A stretch of 64,000 bases of DNA. Source: Fasciolopsis buskii (Eukaryota; Platyhelminthes; Trematoda; Plagiorchiida; Fasciolidae). Positions 36,156 through 48,235 of the stretch are shown piece after piece. Below the pieces are notes generated by a model. That model saw only the letters and a program-made list of their open reading frames with translations. It was not told the origin of the DNA and made no database searches. The translations under genes were made by a program, and so were the position numbers. Every line of letters begins with the position of its first letter. Position 1 is the stretch's first letter. The stretch lies in NCBI GenBank assembly GCA_008360955.1, contig LUCM01002974.1:56770-120769 (forward strand), given 5' to 3'.

Positions 36156-37004
36156 ACCCTAAAGTCCGGGTTACCAAATGAGATTCAAACCAGACAAGAC
36201 TGTTGCGCCGAAGTGACCTCGGTCTTTGTGCCGTCTCCGTATCCTGCATATTGCCGTAACTGTTGAATTCTACCGAGCATTGCGTTCGAGCTAATTTTAT
36301 GGTTGATTAATCACTGGAATGAAATTCTAGCACATTTAGCCAATGATTCAACGAGTCCAAATCACGAACATCATTAGATGATGGCAGAAGCTGCAGACAA
36401 TTCCATAAAATAAGAAAGTCTTGCAATGTTCCAGGGGTATCGGAAGCAAGAACGAGCGTCGCGGTGGACTCAAGATTCGTTTCACAGCTCTGGGTCATTT
36501 ATCTTTGAATACTCGGAAATCGCAAATATTTCCCCAAACTCATTTTAGTTTGTTACAATTTGACTTTCTCCAAACGGAACTGCAGAATATAAGTTATAAG
36601 CATTCTGTCCGACTCGGCAAGATGATCAAGTACTGACCGAATATTTTATCGTATGTAACACTAATCACCATGATTTAAAAGTACGTCCGATCTCTACCGA
36701 TAGTGAGCTTGATCGTGTGCCTGCCAGTCGGACGAGAACCATCAGTAATCCGAATGCCTTGTGGTGCAGAATTTTCGTGCAGATTTCTTTATCGACTTTG
36801 GGTTTTTGTTTGGTAGTCGCCATAATCTAATCAAACAAGATTTCCTATGAACACTTAAAAATAAAGTTCGCTTGTTGGCCTTCTAATTACCAGTGAATTT
36901 GCTTTCCGCCTAAATCTCGGTGGCACCATAGACGTTTAGTTCCTACACAAACTACAAAGTTTTCGTTGTATTTCAGTGATTAATTGTACGATAAACAATA
37001 TACA
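36156..37004. other. No gene or repeat recognised
   Basis: Unique-looking sequence. Frames at 36307-36498 and 36421-36636 are unrecognised. Confidence 0.3.
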
Positions 37005-37140
37005 TCAATATAGTGTATTAGTGCAACACAAAGCAAAGCAATACAATACAACACAATACCATACCATACTAAGTAAAACAGTGTAGCGCAATGCAATGTA
37101 GTACTGCGCAATATGACATAAAATACAATGTCGTCCAGCG
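37005..37140. repeat. Degenerate pentanucleotide tract (ACAAT/ACCAT-like)
   Basis: A run of diverged five-base units (caata, caaca, ccata and relatives), for example caatacaatacaacacaat and ccataccatacta. It reads as an old simple repeat. The minus-strand frame 36980-37204 over it is an artefact. Confidence 0.6.
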
Positions 37141-37810
37141 CAACCTTGACTGAGTTCAGCTGACAACTATTTCTGGAGAAAATAATATATTGCCCAAAAG
37201 GCAATCGTCATTTGCGGAGCCTGTCAAACGGTTTGGGAATTAAATGCATCAAAATCCGTAAAAGCCGAATGTCCAGTTTTACGGTTTAGTACGATTCCTT
37301 AAAAATTAATCATAAACGTAACATGTGCAATACATAAGCCTCAAAGCTAACCCCTCCGTGGAATTCACTCAGCTGAACGTATTGACCATTCCTGCTCTGG
37401 CAACTAACTCAAGGAAATTTGCAAATGAATCCGTTGGCCATCAGTCATATAGACGCCCGAAATCAACGTTCGGTGTATGAATCCACGATAGGAAAAATTA
37501 AGCAACTTAGCGGAATAAGGTTGGGATAAAGGTAACGATATTTGTCCATTTGTGATCTAGCTCCTCAAATCTAGCGCTCCGTTTGCTTAGCTCATTGATA
37601 TTTTGGGTTAATTTCATCAAATGTTGCACCTATACAGATACAAAATTCAACCAGACTAAATTCGAATCCACTTTCTAGATGCCATCCAAGCTCCTGTTTG
37701 GGTCAGGAACATCGGTAGTTCTTCAGCTTGCCTATCAGTGACCAGTGGCATAGACAAACTACGAGAGATTTGGGGTCTTACTGTATGCAACACTTTTATC
37801 TTTGTTTTAC
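37141..37810. other. No gene recognised
   Basis: Unique-looking AT-rich sequence. Confidence 0.3.
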
Positions 37811-37950
37811 GTCCTTTGTTATTGAAATAACAAAGTAAACCATTTCCCAGGAAGAGAGCCGCTGCCAACAGAGGGCTGCCAAGTGGGGAAGTTGATCGGC
37901 GATGGGAGGATTCGAACCCGCGACATTATTCGCCTGGCCACCGCTACGTC
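37811..37950 (-). repeat. tRNA-derived SINE, family 1, copy E (head deletion)
   Basis: Minus-orientation copy with an intact B box (gggttcgaatcctcc) and a well-preserved body (ccacttggcagccctctg, gaagttgatcggcgatggg on the plus strand). The part between the A and B boxes is about 30 bases shorter than in copies A and F. Confidence 0.65.
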
Positions 37951-40489
37951 GGCTCATGTTTCGTTAAATCCCAGAGTCAGTTAAATTTGTCAGGCCCTTT
38001 ATTTCCGAAGACATTCGCGAGAAAACAGAAAGATGGCAAAATATTAGGGCGATAAGAGTAATAAGATCGTAATATTTTTAGCTTATTACTAGGCGGAATA
38101 TCAAGGCAGCGTTAGCGATTTACATTCTCACGTGAAAGTGTGATCATTCCCTATTAGCGATGTCAAAAAGGATAACCCTTTTTTAGCTACCTCAACTTCT
38201 GAACAATAGATTCAGATGAACATTCATGTGACATGATTCGAACCAAAACTTGTGAAATCTGCAAAACCCTTCAAAATTTTTGATGACCCTATCGGAAATG
38301 CTGTTTTGTCTGCATTCAGAGACTTTGTTGTTTCACGTCATCTACGACTGCAGCTAGAATAGGTCAGCTATCAGTGGCTAGTCAGCGAAGTTGATCAATT
38401 ATCTGTGTGTTGAGATTATAAGTTGCTACTAGGAGGTACCTGAAAGTAATACGTGACTAGCAGAAGAAAACTGCACTTGCCAGAACATCACTCGTGGTCA
38501 TGGTCTTGGACTTACGAAATGCAACGCATCAATGCATTGTTCAAGATCGTACGGAACATGACATAAAATTCTCTAAACGAGTAGGAACGCAATGGCACTC
38601 ACGATGAAAGTGGGCGGGATGCCGTTTGGTGTACTTAAGTGCTGTGCGATAACCTCGATGAAATTCCATTTTCACTCGGTTTACAAAACATGTCCAAAAT
38701 TAATCCGTTCGACTGGGATTTGGATACTAGAAAGTGGATATTTGGAATGTGAGTGCGAAAATGTAGTTCGTACAGTATGTCGACAACCGGGTAAAATGAC
38801 CTTAGAAACACATGGGACCTGTTTTACAGTTATTCCCGCCCATCAGTTACATTTACCCGGTGCTCTCCTATTTAGCCATCTCTATACTTTTGCACGCTGC
38901 ACGGTGTTTTGGCAAAACAAGTCCTGATGTGACTCATTAAATGATCTCATCATCCATACATGCTTTTAATGGCTCATATGAAATTGTAGTGCCAAGTGAA
39001 CGTTGTTTGAGACGCCAGTGGTGGTTGGTCACAAAAGTTATTCGTTTTGTCACATCTGTTTACGGGATTTGTCATTTCTGTTTTTTTCGTTTACCAGCTG
39101 TGGTGAATGATGTGACCATAAGTCATTCGTTCCCAAGACCTTGATTGTAATGATATGCGCTTCTTCGTTTCACCATGGGAACCTTATGGATAACTCAAAG
39201 TTACTGGAATGCGCATAGTTCACAAAGAAAATTTTAACCATCAAACGGAATGTGCCACGCAAACAATGCTTTTTTCTAACTAACTAACCAAAGGCCTCTT
39301 TAAGTGTTGTGAACAGAATTGAAGACAAGTATCATTGGCCAGATAGCAACTGTTTCACACACAAAATCACTTGTGTACATCGACACACATGGGAATCGTC
39401 AAATTGTGCTTTGAACCAAAGTGTTATTCACCCCGCCAAACGATCGATTTCGGGGAAGAAAAAGGACGACAAAAGTAGCAATGCTACCGTGAAAGAAAAC
39501 GACGTAAATCTCGGCAAACAATCGGTTTTTAAGTTTTAGAACTAGCGTTAAATTACTTGAACGGACTGCTATAGCTTAGGAGATGCAACCTATTCGAAAC
39601 CTCCTGTGTGCTGTGAATACACCTTCGGAGGCCACGTCACTCTAAGTGATAAGTCACTAATAAGTGGTTCCACATACGTCAAGATTGGCTGAGTGTTGGT
39701 GAGATGATCTATGGGCATTTTCTTTATTCTTTTCCATTCTTCACAGCGAATTGGTCTCATAAACAGATTCATCCTTACGGAAGAGGGACTGGGGTCGGCC
39801 GAGAGTTTTGCGAAATAACGAGCAATATTCCTAGCATTATGAATTTCGAATAAGAGCCTGTCTTGAGAATCAATCGCATGCCTTATGTGTTCTTCGCGTT
39901 AGGCCTAGCAATTCACTGCAATTCGATCGTGGGTGCACATGCACCACTTGAATAGACAAACGACCATACTAACAGAAAATAATCCGGAGCGAAAAATCGA
40001 GTGAGTGTTATTATTATTTGGTCTGCAGCTGCCCAACGAAATGATTACCTAATATAAAATTTTGTGAGACTACGTGTCAACTTCTACCAATTTCAAACGA
40101 TTTGACGGACATCGCACTAACAGCTGTCACCGAGGCTAGCCTAGCATTGATGCTGGGAGCAATGTAAAAACCAATCGGTGTCCAAATAGGTGCGATTCAC
40201 ATGGAGACAAGGCGAATCCTATGCCTTCGTTGCCCCTAAATGTCCCCGTAAGTTGCAATGTTTGCGGTTATGCAAAAATTCGGTTGATCAGTTTGAACTC
40301 TCGGTCTTTATTGAAAAGCGGAGCGTTGTCATCGCATAAGATGCCTCCGGACGCCTTGGTATGAATGGAGTTGAGTGGGGTTAGTCACCACGAGCTTCTT
40401 TCAAGCTATTACCTAATAATTTTGCTTCTCAAAGAGCCTCTGTTGAGGGGATGTCTTACTTACTTCTTTCTCTTGGTGGTGATTTTGCC
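37951..40489. other. No confident gene
   Basis: Frames at 38592-38927 (111 codons), 38941-39144 and 39309-39539 are open, but I see no domain. A donor-like CCCC|GTAAGTT at 40251 follows an open run of about 37 codons from about 40140, with a mediocre acceptor. It is not called. Confidence 0.25.
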
Positions 40490-40800
40490 AGAATGCCGGG
40501 ATGAACACGAATGCCTGTTGTAGTCTGCTTAAGGAAGATAGGAAAAGCGCGATTGAAAACCAACCACGGGAAGCCTCTGACGAATGCGGCTGTGCACTAT
40601 TCGGAATCTGTGGTGATGCGGTGCACTTGGCACTCAGGATGCCTGACCTCATCCGAAAAACGTATGAATTGTGCATTCGGTCACCTGCCACCAGTATATT
40701 ACAGGACTCTCAAATGGTATTACCACTTTTCAAGCTAGATTGTGCGATCAAAGGCTAGAGGTAAGATTCCCCGTTTCAGCATTCTTCTCTGGGTCCTACA
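40490..40800 (+). repeat. Unclassified dispersed repeat R, copy 2
   Basis: Same-orientation relative of 25150-25455, with similarity from about gaatgccggg near 40493 through the core aggatgcctgacctcatcc (40636-40654) and beyond tattacc near 40721. Open frames at 40501-40758 and 40511-40738 lie in it, but the equivalent frames are not open in copy 1. It lies just downstream of hammerhead copy 2, which runs on the minus strand. Confidence 0.5.
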
Positions 40801-40976
40801 AAATAGAAGCATCAAGCCCCCCCGGAGGAAATATGGATCTCTATAAATAGTCTGTGGTGTGGGTTTTGGGGCTGGGAGAAAGAACTTTTGCAAACTACCT
40901 CTTTTTGCTTTCACCCCTTTATTTTTGTTCCACTTAGGCATCACTGTGATGTCGTTTCGTCAGTAAAAAAATGTAT
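40801..40976. other. No feature recognised between repeats
   Basis: Short interval between repeat R and the hammerhead repeat. A minus frame at 40735-40944 is unrecognised. Confidence 0.3.
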
Positions 40977-41123
40977 GTATATATAGAAGCAGGAAGTAGT
41001 ATCTGGATGGGCAAACAAAATTTGCCCGGGAGCACACGACAGGTTTTGCGGTTATTGTCGCTCGTCAGGTATGCGTACCCGCTGCTCTCTTGTCCAGACA
41101 TCCACATACTTGTACACTCCGGT
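40977..41123 (-). ncRNA. Hammerhead-ribozyme-type repeat, copy 2 (G12 lost)
   Basis: Read on the minus strand: gcgggtacgcatac, then the core CTGACGA (41062-41068), a perfect match to CUGANGA. Next come helix II GCG ... CGC with an 8-base loop, then AAAA where GAAA is required (41044-41047), then cctgtc ending in the cleavage triplet GTC (41038-41040), then gtgtgc and cccgg. Helix I pairs as gcatac with gtgtgc (one U-G wobble) and cggg with cccg. The wider flanks can also pair (ggatg with catcc, gtat with atac). Hammerhead RNAs self-cleave after the H17 base. G12 takes part in catalysis, so its change to A predicts an inactive copy. Confidence 0.6.
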
Positions 41124-44100
41124 TTGATATATATGTATATATATGTAAGCTTCGGCGATTATGATCCATTCAAAAATTTTCTCGCTGAATACCACTAAGG
41201 TTCTACAAGTAGTGAGCTATAAAGATACATTAGCAGAAATTATAAATTTACTCACAAGTTTCCTTTATTATGTAATTTTGTAAACTGTAATAATGTTATT
41301 TAAACTTGCATGGCCTTGGCCATCCGGGTGGACTCATCTGAACATGAGAAACGAAGTCCAATCAAAGAATGAAAATTTTATAAATGTTTACCCAAGGGTC
41401 ATAGAATTCACTCCGGTTTGCATTTATTGATGGCAAAAGGTTTGTTTGTCCAACGAAAACAATGACTTTATCGAGCAATGTGCCCAAGATTTTGTCTGCA
41501 TGCACAGGCTGAAAATTATTATCTTTCAACCCGGGGGTGTTTTGCATTAAATGGGGTCCAACAATCACGGTGGATCAGGAACAAGAAAATATTAGTTTAA
41601 AAATTGATTTTCATTTACTCCTTACGGCAAAACTGTTTAAGCACGCTGCCCTAATCGCTTAAGGTCTCCTCGTGCCAGTGAATCAGTAAACGAGAAGGGG
41701 CAAAATATTTTGGTGCCTCAGTGGAGAGAATAATGAACTGATCAAAAGCTTTGACCAATGTGAATTCGTATACTTGAGCTTTTCCAGCATTTCAAACTAA
41801 ACAAGGCCACCGTTTGCATCATAATAAACAAATAAACCGCGACAATATCGTGCTTTTCATTGCGGGAATCGATCACGTCAGAAGCTGGTCACAAATTTTC
41901 GTATATTTCTGTTGAAAATTTTGCTCCGGAATTTCTTTTCGCTAATCGTGACACAGATTATTTCCTACGGTTTATCCACTTTTGCCTACAAAGAGCCGAA
42001 TCATATTTAAACGCGGCAAATGCATGCGAATTCGGCATATGGATTAATCGTAAATAAAGCAGAGAATATAACTGTCATGCGCATTGGTAGGAAAGGCTGA
42101 ACTCCTCTAGTTGGGCATCTGTTAATTTTATTCTCAGCATGTGATTATCTGCAGATCGATTGCGAAACGGACATTTCTAGGAGGAAATTCCTAGAAAAAG
42201 TTGATCAGGTTACTTATACCTCTCCATGTTGTTTACTGTTGCACAAATAAAATGAGGAGATCTTTACAGGCGGACCGAGGGAGAATACACTGCGGATAGG
42301 GGAAATTATGTAGTTGTGATAACGGAGATATACCTTTGATTCTTAGAAAACAGACAAATTATCGGAACGGCAGTGTCACCGGAAGCAGTCACGTTTTCCA
42401 GTATACCAAAATTTGGCAAATATGTTCACTTAAGTGTGGTAGGTTTCTTTTAGTCTGACGTAAATTGAACAAAGAGACACTTTGATCGGCGGTGTGGTTC
42501 ACTTGAAAACATGCCACGGTTTGAATCTCAATTCTGTCCATAATATATTTTGTATTCTAATGGAGTAATTTAATGAGCTACTTAATCAGTGAGTTTTGAT
42601 GCGGAAATTCCAAGGCCCGTTGGAATACGAGGTAAAAACAATTGCATACTGCAGATGCTGGACGTCACATCAAAAACGACCAAAAATTTGCGTAAGGATA
42701 GTGACAGGCACGTTGACTGCTATTGTTTATTGATTGGGTTTCCGTGCAATATGTATCAGGTTGTTGTGAACAAATCGCACTTTGTTCTTCCACGCGGACT
42801 TGTAGTGCGTCATTGTTGAGATATAAATGTGATGGCTAAAATGGGTATTCGGCTAACTTCTACGGGTTAATCACTGACGCCAAAGCGTACGGCTCATTAC
42901 CACACAGATACGTCGTCAACTCTTGCTGAATAAAAGGAATACGTATTCAAGTATTCGTTTCTTTATCCTATTGGTCACTGAAGCACCAAATGGTCATGTT
43001 ACGCTTGATCCATGAAGTTCGACTAGACCTGGGCATATTTTCATGGGTTGACTTTGTGTCAGTCTGGCTGGAGTCGATGTATACCGCTGTTGTGACATGC
43101 AAACACGGCAGCAGAGGGGCTTTGAAAATCGGACTTCGCGAGCAGTTTGCGTGAGTGAATAAAAACTTTAATTTGTCCTTTTTCTTGATGTCACTTCCAG
43201 AACGCTGGGAATAGTTCCTCACTAAAGCGGACTGATCGGAAATATTGAAAAATACACTTCCTTGATGGTGATTTCGTTAGCCGGCAGTTCAGCAGAACGA
43301 GAAAACTTTAGTCAAAAGACACCCTGTATTGAAAAGAAGGCATCTTATCGGATTTGCTGTTTTATAAGGCTATCAAACTTCCAAGTTTACAATTGCAATT
43401 CCACCCTCGTTGTCAAGTAAATCCTACTGCCAACGTAACTGCTCCCAAACACTATTTAGTGTACTGGTCATAGCTGATAATTGCCTACCAAAATGTAACA
43501 GAAGTACTATGAGTGCTTTCGTACTTTTCACTTATGACCTGACCATTAATACCACCCGTAAGTGACCAAGTGAAAATCGATGACATTTGCGTCGCTGTAG
43601 ATTTTCAGCTATTTTAATCCGGGCTTAGAACAATGTTCTACAGGTCCGTTCGCCTTTTTCTAGTCATTTTGCATCATTTACCAACCCAGAGTTGTTTTAG
43701 AAGCTGGACAAAGAGTAGAATGAACACAAGATTTCGGACAACGCATGTCACTAACGGGCGCATCACGTGTGTCCTATGTGACCTGGAGTTGTGACTTGGC
43801 ATTGTAGCTTAAATTTTATTAATAGCTTTCATTTCAAATGGGGTATCTGCTAACCCCAGCCGATTTCATTGATGTTAAAAACAGATCTAGGTCACAGAAC
43901 GATAACCGGCAACCACCAAATAATAGTCACAATCTACTGGAAGCCAAGAAACGTCACACACACACTTTAATTCATAGCTCCTGGTGAACGTCAGTTTTTG
44001 TTTTCTTCCGGCAGAAAAAACAGCAATCGGTTGGTCCGTTTCTTCCAACAAATGACTTCCAACCAGTCGGATACGACGCATGAGTTGAACAGTGGGAGGT

Positions 44101-44604
44101 TGCGTTTTTCCCCTTGGTTAATGGCTTTTCGAACATAGTTTGCATTCATTCGGAACGAGCATGAGATCGTTTTTCTGCTCTTAGTGAGCCAGTTGAAAAA
44201 CTATCGATAATTATATCTTTCAGCCTGAAGAGAGCAACAGCTTGGCAGTTGTCTGAAGAGTTTTTCATCCCAAGAATTCCCAAACAATGCTTAAGTCTGA
44301 CTTTTTATGGTGGGTGCTAGTGTCGCGGTCGGGAGCGCCGAATTTTGGAGTGAAATAAATCAATTGTGAAATTTGTTTCCATTAAATGTAGCCTTTAGTT
44401 ACAATAAGCGCAGCACTCGCGCGGTTTAGCGAACGGATTGCGTGGAAGTGGTTTTTATGGCGCGAAATTTAGTCATTGATCACGAGTGATTAGTTAATTT
44501 AACTTTTGCATTAACTTCTTTCTTCCAGAGTTCATTTCTCACATGTCACCTTTTATTGTATTCATCGGTAGCGCAAAATGGAATGTTATTTTCTTGGACA
44601 TATT
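41124..44604. other. No gene; short (TA) and one tRNA-like scrap
   Basis: A TA-rich patch lies at about 41126-41147. Around 42485-42540 the plus strand has a B-box-like cacggtttgaatctc preceded by gcggtgtggttcacttg, possibly another SINE scrap. A donor-like ACCACCC|GTAAGTG at 43554 follows an open run, but open runs of that length are common here. Frames 41860-42057, 42589-42819 and 43887-44081 are unrecognised. Confidence 0.28.
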
Positions 44605-44700
44605 TGCTGCAGACTGAAGCTTGTCACTTGACAAAGTTCACCGACCATGGTAGGATTCTAATCCGCGACTTTCGTGTCCAAAAAATGACGATCTTTTTTT
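44605..44700 (-). repeat. tRNA-derived SINE, family 1, copy O (partial)
   Basis: Minus-orientation copy preserving the B-box region (plus strand: ggtaggattctaatccgcg) and the adjoining head (actttcgtgtccaaaaaatg) and body (gtcacttgacaaagttcacc). The A-box end and the 3' tail are not recognisable. Confidence 0.5.
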
Positions 44701-45097
44701 TGATGTTCCACAGAGTTCAAATTAATCGTTCATTTAAAATGCTGATTCTGCTTACCTTCAGCATGGTCCCCTATGTTTCCTGTATCTGAAATTGCAACCG
44801 AATGAAATCGTTTCAACACTGGTCAGGTGGAAATTTTTCACCTTTTTCAAGTGACAGTTTCTTATGGCGCAAACATAGATTCGACCGAGCTAGAAGAACC
44901 AAATTCCCGACTGAGTATAATTTGGAGTAGTCTTTGTGTTCCGTAAACTGAAAATATAAATTTGTGAATTTGTCCCGGCAGTTATTCGAACTAAAACCTC
45001 ATCTGAGTCGTTGGGAACGTGAATGGATGATAAGTCCATTTAAGAATAACATGGTGGTTCGTCAGAGGATTTTCATCAAATGAGAGAAACTAAGAAA
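44701..45097. other. No gene; possible SINE scrap
   Basis: At about 44975-45010 the minus strand reads aggttttagttcgaataac, a degraded B-box-like word; not enough to classify. Confidence 0.25.
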
Positions 45098-45235
45098 GGA
45101 GTGCACTAGTTTAGGGATGGCTGGAGAGAAGAATATCGGGTACGCATGCCTGAATGCTTGCAATAACCGCGAAACCGGCCGTATGCTTCCGGGTTAATCA
45201 TGTCCATTCATCCTTATGCGAAATATACTACTAAG
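45098..45235 (+). ncRNA. Hammerhead-ribozyme-type repeat, copy 3 (core mutated)
   Basis: Left flank ggagtgcac ... ggctggagag, then helix I tcggg and gcatgc. The core reads CTGAATG (45150-45156) instead of CUGANGA. The segment caataaccgc and GAAA (45171-45174) are intact, followed by ccggcc, gtatgc and ttccggg. The triplet before the predicted cleavage site is GCC instead of GUC. Helix I pairs as gcatgc with gtatgc (one G-U wobble) and tcggg with tccgg. The flanking ggatg and catcc also pair. The copy is therefore structurally complete but has lost at least two catalytic positions. Confidence 0.55.
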
Positions 45236-47009
45236 AGTTATTTGCATGTCACATAATCTTCATACTGTTTCACCATTTCTCATCGGTTGGGATCCTATGC
45301 TTGTTGCAAAAATCTCGGGTAAGTAGAACATGAAATGTATGCGTTTGGAAAATAATCTGAATGTCCTACAATCCATCAGAATTGTATCACGTAAAATAGT
45401 TGTTAGCCGTACTGGGCCGTCGTCTTTACGCCCACGGGACTCTTTTCCAAACCGGGTCTGCCATCAGTAAACAGTCTTCGACCAAGTCCCTTTTCAAGAC
45501 AGAAACTATATAATCCAATATATGTGATACGTTTTCTGAAAACAAATTATTTAGTCAGATTGGAAAAAAGATCAATGTAGTCGTCAGGGCAATTATACGG
45601 TTGTTCTTTTCCGTGTTCCGTCACCTTCCTTTGCGCTGAGTGACTCAGTGTGGAAAAATGTTGTTCACAAAGAAAGTCACAGCTGTTCTGTGCTCGTCGA
45701 GGTAAATCCATTTAGACACTCACCGCTACCAAGTGACACAGCCCGGTTTCGCCGTTTGGAAACAAATATTTTGGCGAACAAAAGTGAAGTGTAGGCAGGC
45801 AAATTATTCATTCCAAAAATAACCCGAATGAATCAGGCCTTATTCGGGATTGAGCAAGATATGTGAATGGTCACTGGTTTAGCTTTTGCCAAATTGACTG
45901 ACAATCTGACGCCTTAATGCTAAGTAGTTTAAGAAGTAATGGGCGACTATTTTTCATTTTATCAGTTCGAATGTCGAATTTATGTTAGGCAACATTTTGC
46001 TGTTCCATCCATCATTTTGGTGACGGATAAGTTAGGGAGTTGATGTTGGTCGCACGAGAATGAAGTATGCAACGAAACCGGTGTCACATATGTCAGGTTC
46101 GAGTTTGTGGAAACAAGATATTTGTCGCTTTCAGTTGACCGATAGTGATGATGAAAAAACGGCCAATGAATTTGTTTTAGAGAAAAACATTGATTTTCAA
46201 AGAGTCAACTGTTTTTAAAAACGTTTTTCCTAGTCGGCATGATCTAAACTCATTATCACGTCATTCTTATCAATCGATGCTTACAATGCCTTGCAGAATG
46301 AATCTGTTAGTCTCGTGCATTCATAATGGAAATCACTTTCTAATGGAGGGGAATTCATTCTACTTATCGTATTTAAGAGGTTACATGGGAGCCGCTGGGG
46401 CCCAAGGGTGTTACAGTCCAATCATTTGTTTGCGAAACTTAAACCGATCAGCGCTTGATGCTGCGGGTTTACACAATTCTGTAACAAACACGATTCACTT
46501 TGGAAACGATGCCTTTCTAGTATGCGATCAAAGAGCGAAAAACACTGACCTGTTCATTATTTTCGGTTTTGTTTAGGTCGAGCCGCCATTTGCAAGTGTT
46601 TTTTGTCATCGTTAGTAGAGCTATCATAATCAGAGCCAAGGAGACAAGTCGTTTCTTGCACTACCTTAGTTTGAGCTTACATGGAGATGGAAACAATGGG
46701 AGGAGCCTATGAGCTTATCTTTTCACCTGCGGGAACGGAGGTAAAAAAAAGGCCAACTCGTCGACAGCCCTGGTTTTTGACCGCCGTTTGGAAAAACAAA
46801 AACCGAGTGATCTCTGTGATCGTGTTGCAACTAATCTGCGATGTAAAAAGCGATGAAACTTGACGATGATAATGATGATGGCCAATGATGACAATTTGAA
46901 ATAAATACTACCGTACAGTTTGATTGCATTCGTTCCGGGTGAACTTTTCGAGTACCACCCCGTCCAGCGGACAATGGTCTAAGCAGCATCGGTGAATAAA
47001 CTGATATGA
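45236..47009. other. No gene recognised
   Basis: The 128-codon frame 46190-46576 and the frame 46681-46863 have no recognised motif. A donor-like CTCGG|GTAAGTA at 45315 ends an open run that begins inside the hammerhead repeat, which shows how easily such runs arise by chance here. Confidence 0.28.
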
Positions 47010-47740
47010 AGTTCGTGTCGTTTGATCCGGAACAACAAAGCCGCGCTCGTGTCGGTATGTTTGTTTGCCTGTATTTGTGGTTTTTTACCCATTGCTTGTC
47101 AATTAAAAACCGGTTTCGTGCACCCGGACGTGGACACACACACACACACACACATGCGTTCCACAAACTTTAAACATATATGTACGTACAAAAACAAATA
47201 CATCGAATGTGTCTGCGATTCCATTCGGTCGAGAGAGCGAGAGAGTGATAGGACTGAGAGAGGGAGTTTGTGTGTGCGCGATTCCGCCACATAAATAATT
47301 CACGCGTCTCAATCAATGCGATTGTTAGAGAGGGAGTGAGAGAGCGAGAGAACGAGAGAGTGAAAGTAACAGCAGCAGCAGCAGCAGCTATAGACGTTGG
47401 TACATTTGTTCCGGGTTGCTTTTTTGTTCGATCGATCCAAACATGAGTTGCTAATTCCACCTTTGCGGTCTCTTTTGCGTGAAGTCTGTGAATCCTCTTT
47501 TGTTCTTCGACTTTGTTTGTGCTGTTTATTTGTTTGAGCCAAAAGATTTGGTCAAATTGTATGCAAACTATCACTGCTAATGGTACTGTCGGCCGCTTTG
47601 ATCTCTTTGCAACAACGTACGTGTGCCCACCCGTAACGGAACAAGAACGACTTTTGGATCCGTCGGGTCCCGTGTGGAATCACACAGAAGGCAGACGATA
47701 CGGACACACACTAAACAGGTCAAGTTGAATTATGTAGCAA
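47010..47740. repeat. CG-richer patch with (CA)n, (GA)n and (CAG)n tracts
   Basis: A (CA)n tract lies at about 47136-47154. GA-rich imperfect tracts lie at about 47229-47262 and 47327-47366, and a (CAG)n run of about 7 copies at 47369-47388. Several overlapping frames up to 134 codons on both strands are written by these repeats and are not credible genes. The frame 47513-47728 looks less repetitive but has no domain. Confidence 0.75.
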
Positions 47741-48119
47741 CAGTAGTGTTGAGGCGTTCCGCCTATGTTCTAACTTCGACGTTCTATGTCCAAACAATAA
47801 CCGCATTTCCGCTGAAATATTTTACTTTGTAAAATTTGCTTTTTCCCCAATATTGATACTTGAGCGAGTTTCATTTTTTGTGTCTGACAGAAGTGGTTGT
47901 TATACTCTTTTATCTACAATGTGACCGTGTTCAATGGCTACTAAAAGAGAGATGAACAAAAAATGGTTGTCATTCAGCTAACAGCTCAGTGATAATCGTG
48001 TCACCAATTTTGATATCTTGATAACGCATTCTTTTCTCGCAAGCAAACCATTTAAATAAACAAAAGCAAAAGAAATTCAGGTTGGTTTTCAATGTTCCGT
48101 TTTAAGCTTTTATAATTGG
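47741..48119. other. No gene or repeat recognised
   Basis: AT-rich unique-looking DNA. Confidence 0.3.
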
Positions 48120-48235
48120 AATATCCACGCTCATTGGGTTCCTAAATAGGACGGCGGCCAACGGTAGACTGCTACTGGACTCAAACTAGGGACATTCCAT
48201 GTCCGAACTCCACCATATTGGTTTTATTTATTAAG
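48120..48235 (-). repeat. Possible tRNA-derived SINE, family 1 (very diverged)
   Basis: The plus strand shows gcggccaacggtagactgc, then actcaaactagggacattc and atgtccgaactccacc. These occupy the positions of the family-1 body, B box and head in minus orientation. Each block is diverged. Confidence 0.33.

Noticed and set aside
45197..45314. Open run of about 40 codons ending in a GTAAGT donor-like site
   Set aside because: It starts inside the hammerhead repeat, so the open frame is coincidental. It also warns against trusting the other short exon candidates.
47170..47574. 134-codon minus frame, Ser/Leu and Ala/Cys rich
   Set aside because: Written by GA-rich and CAG tracts.
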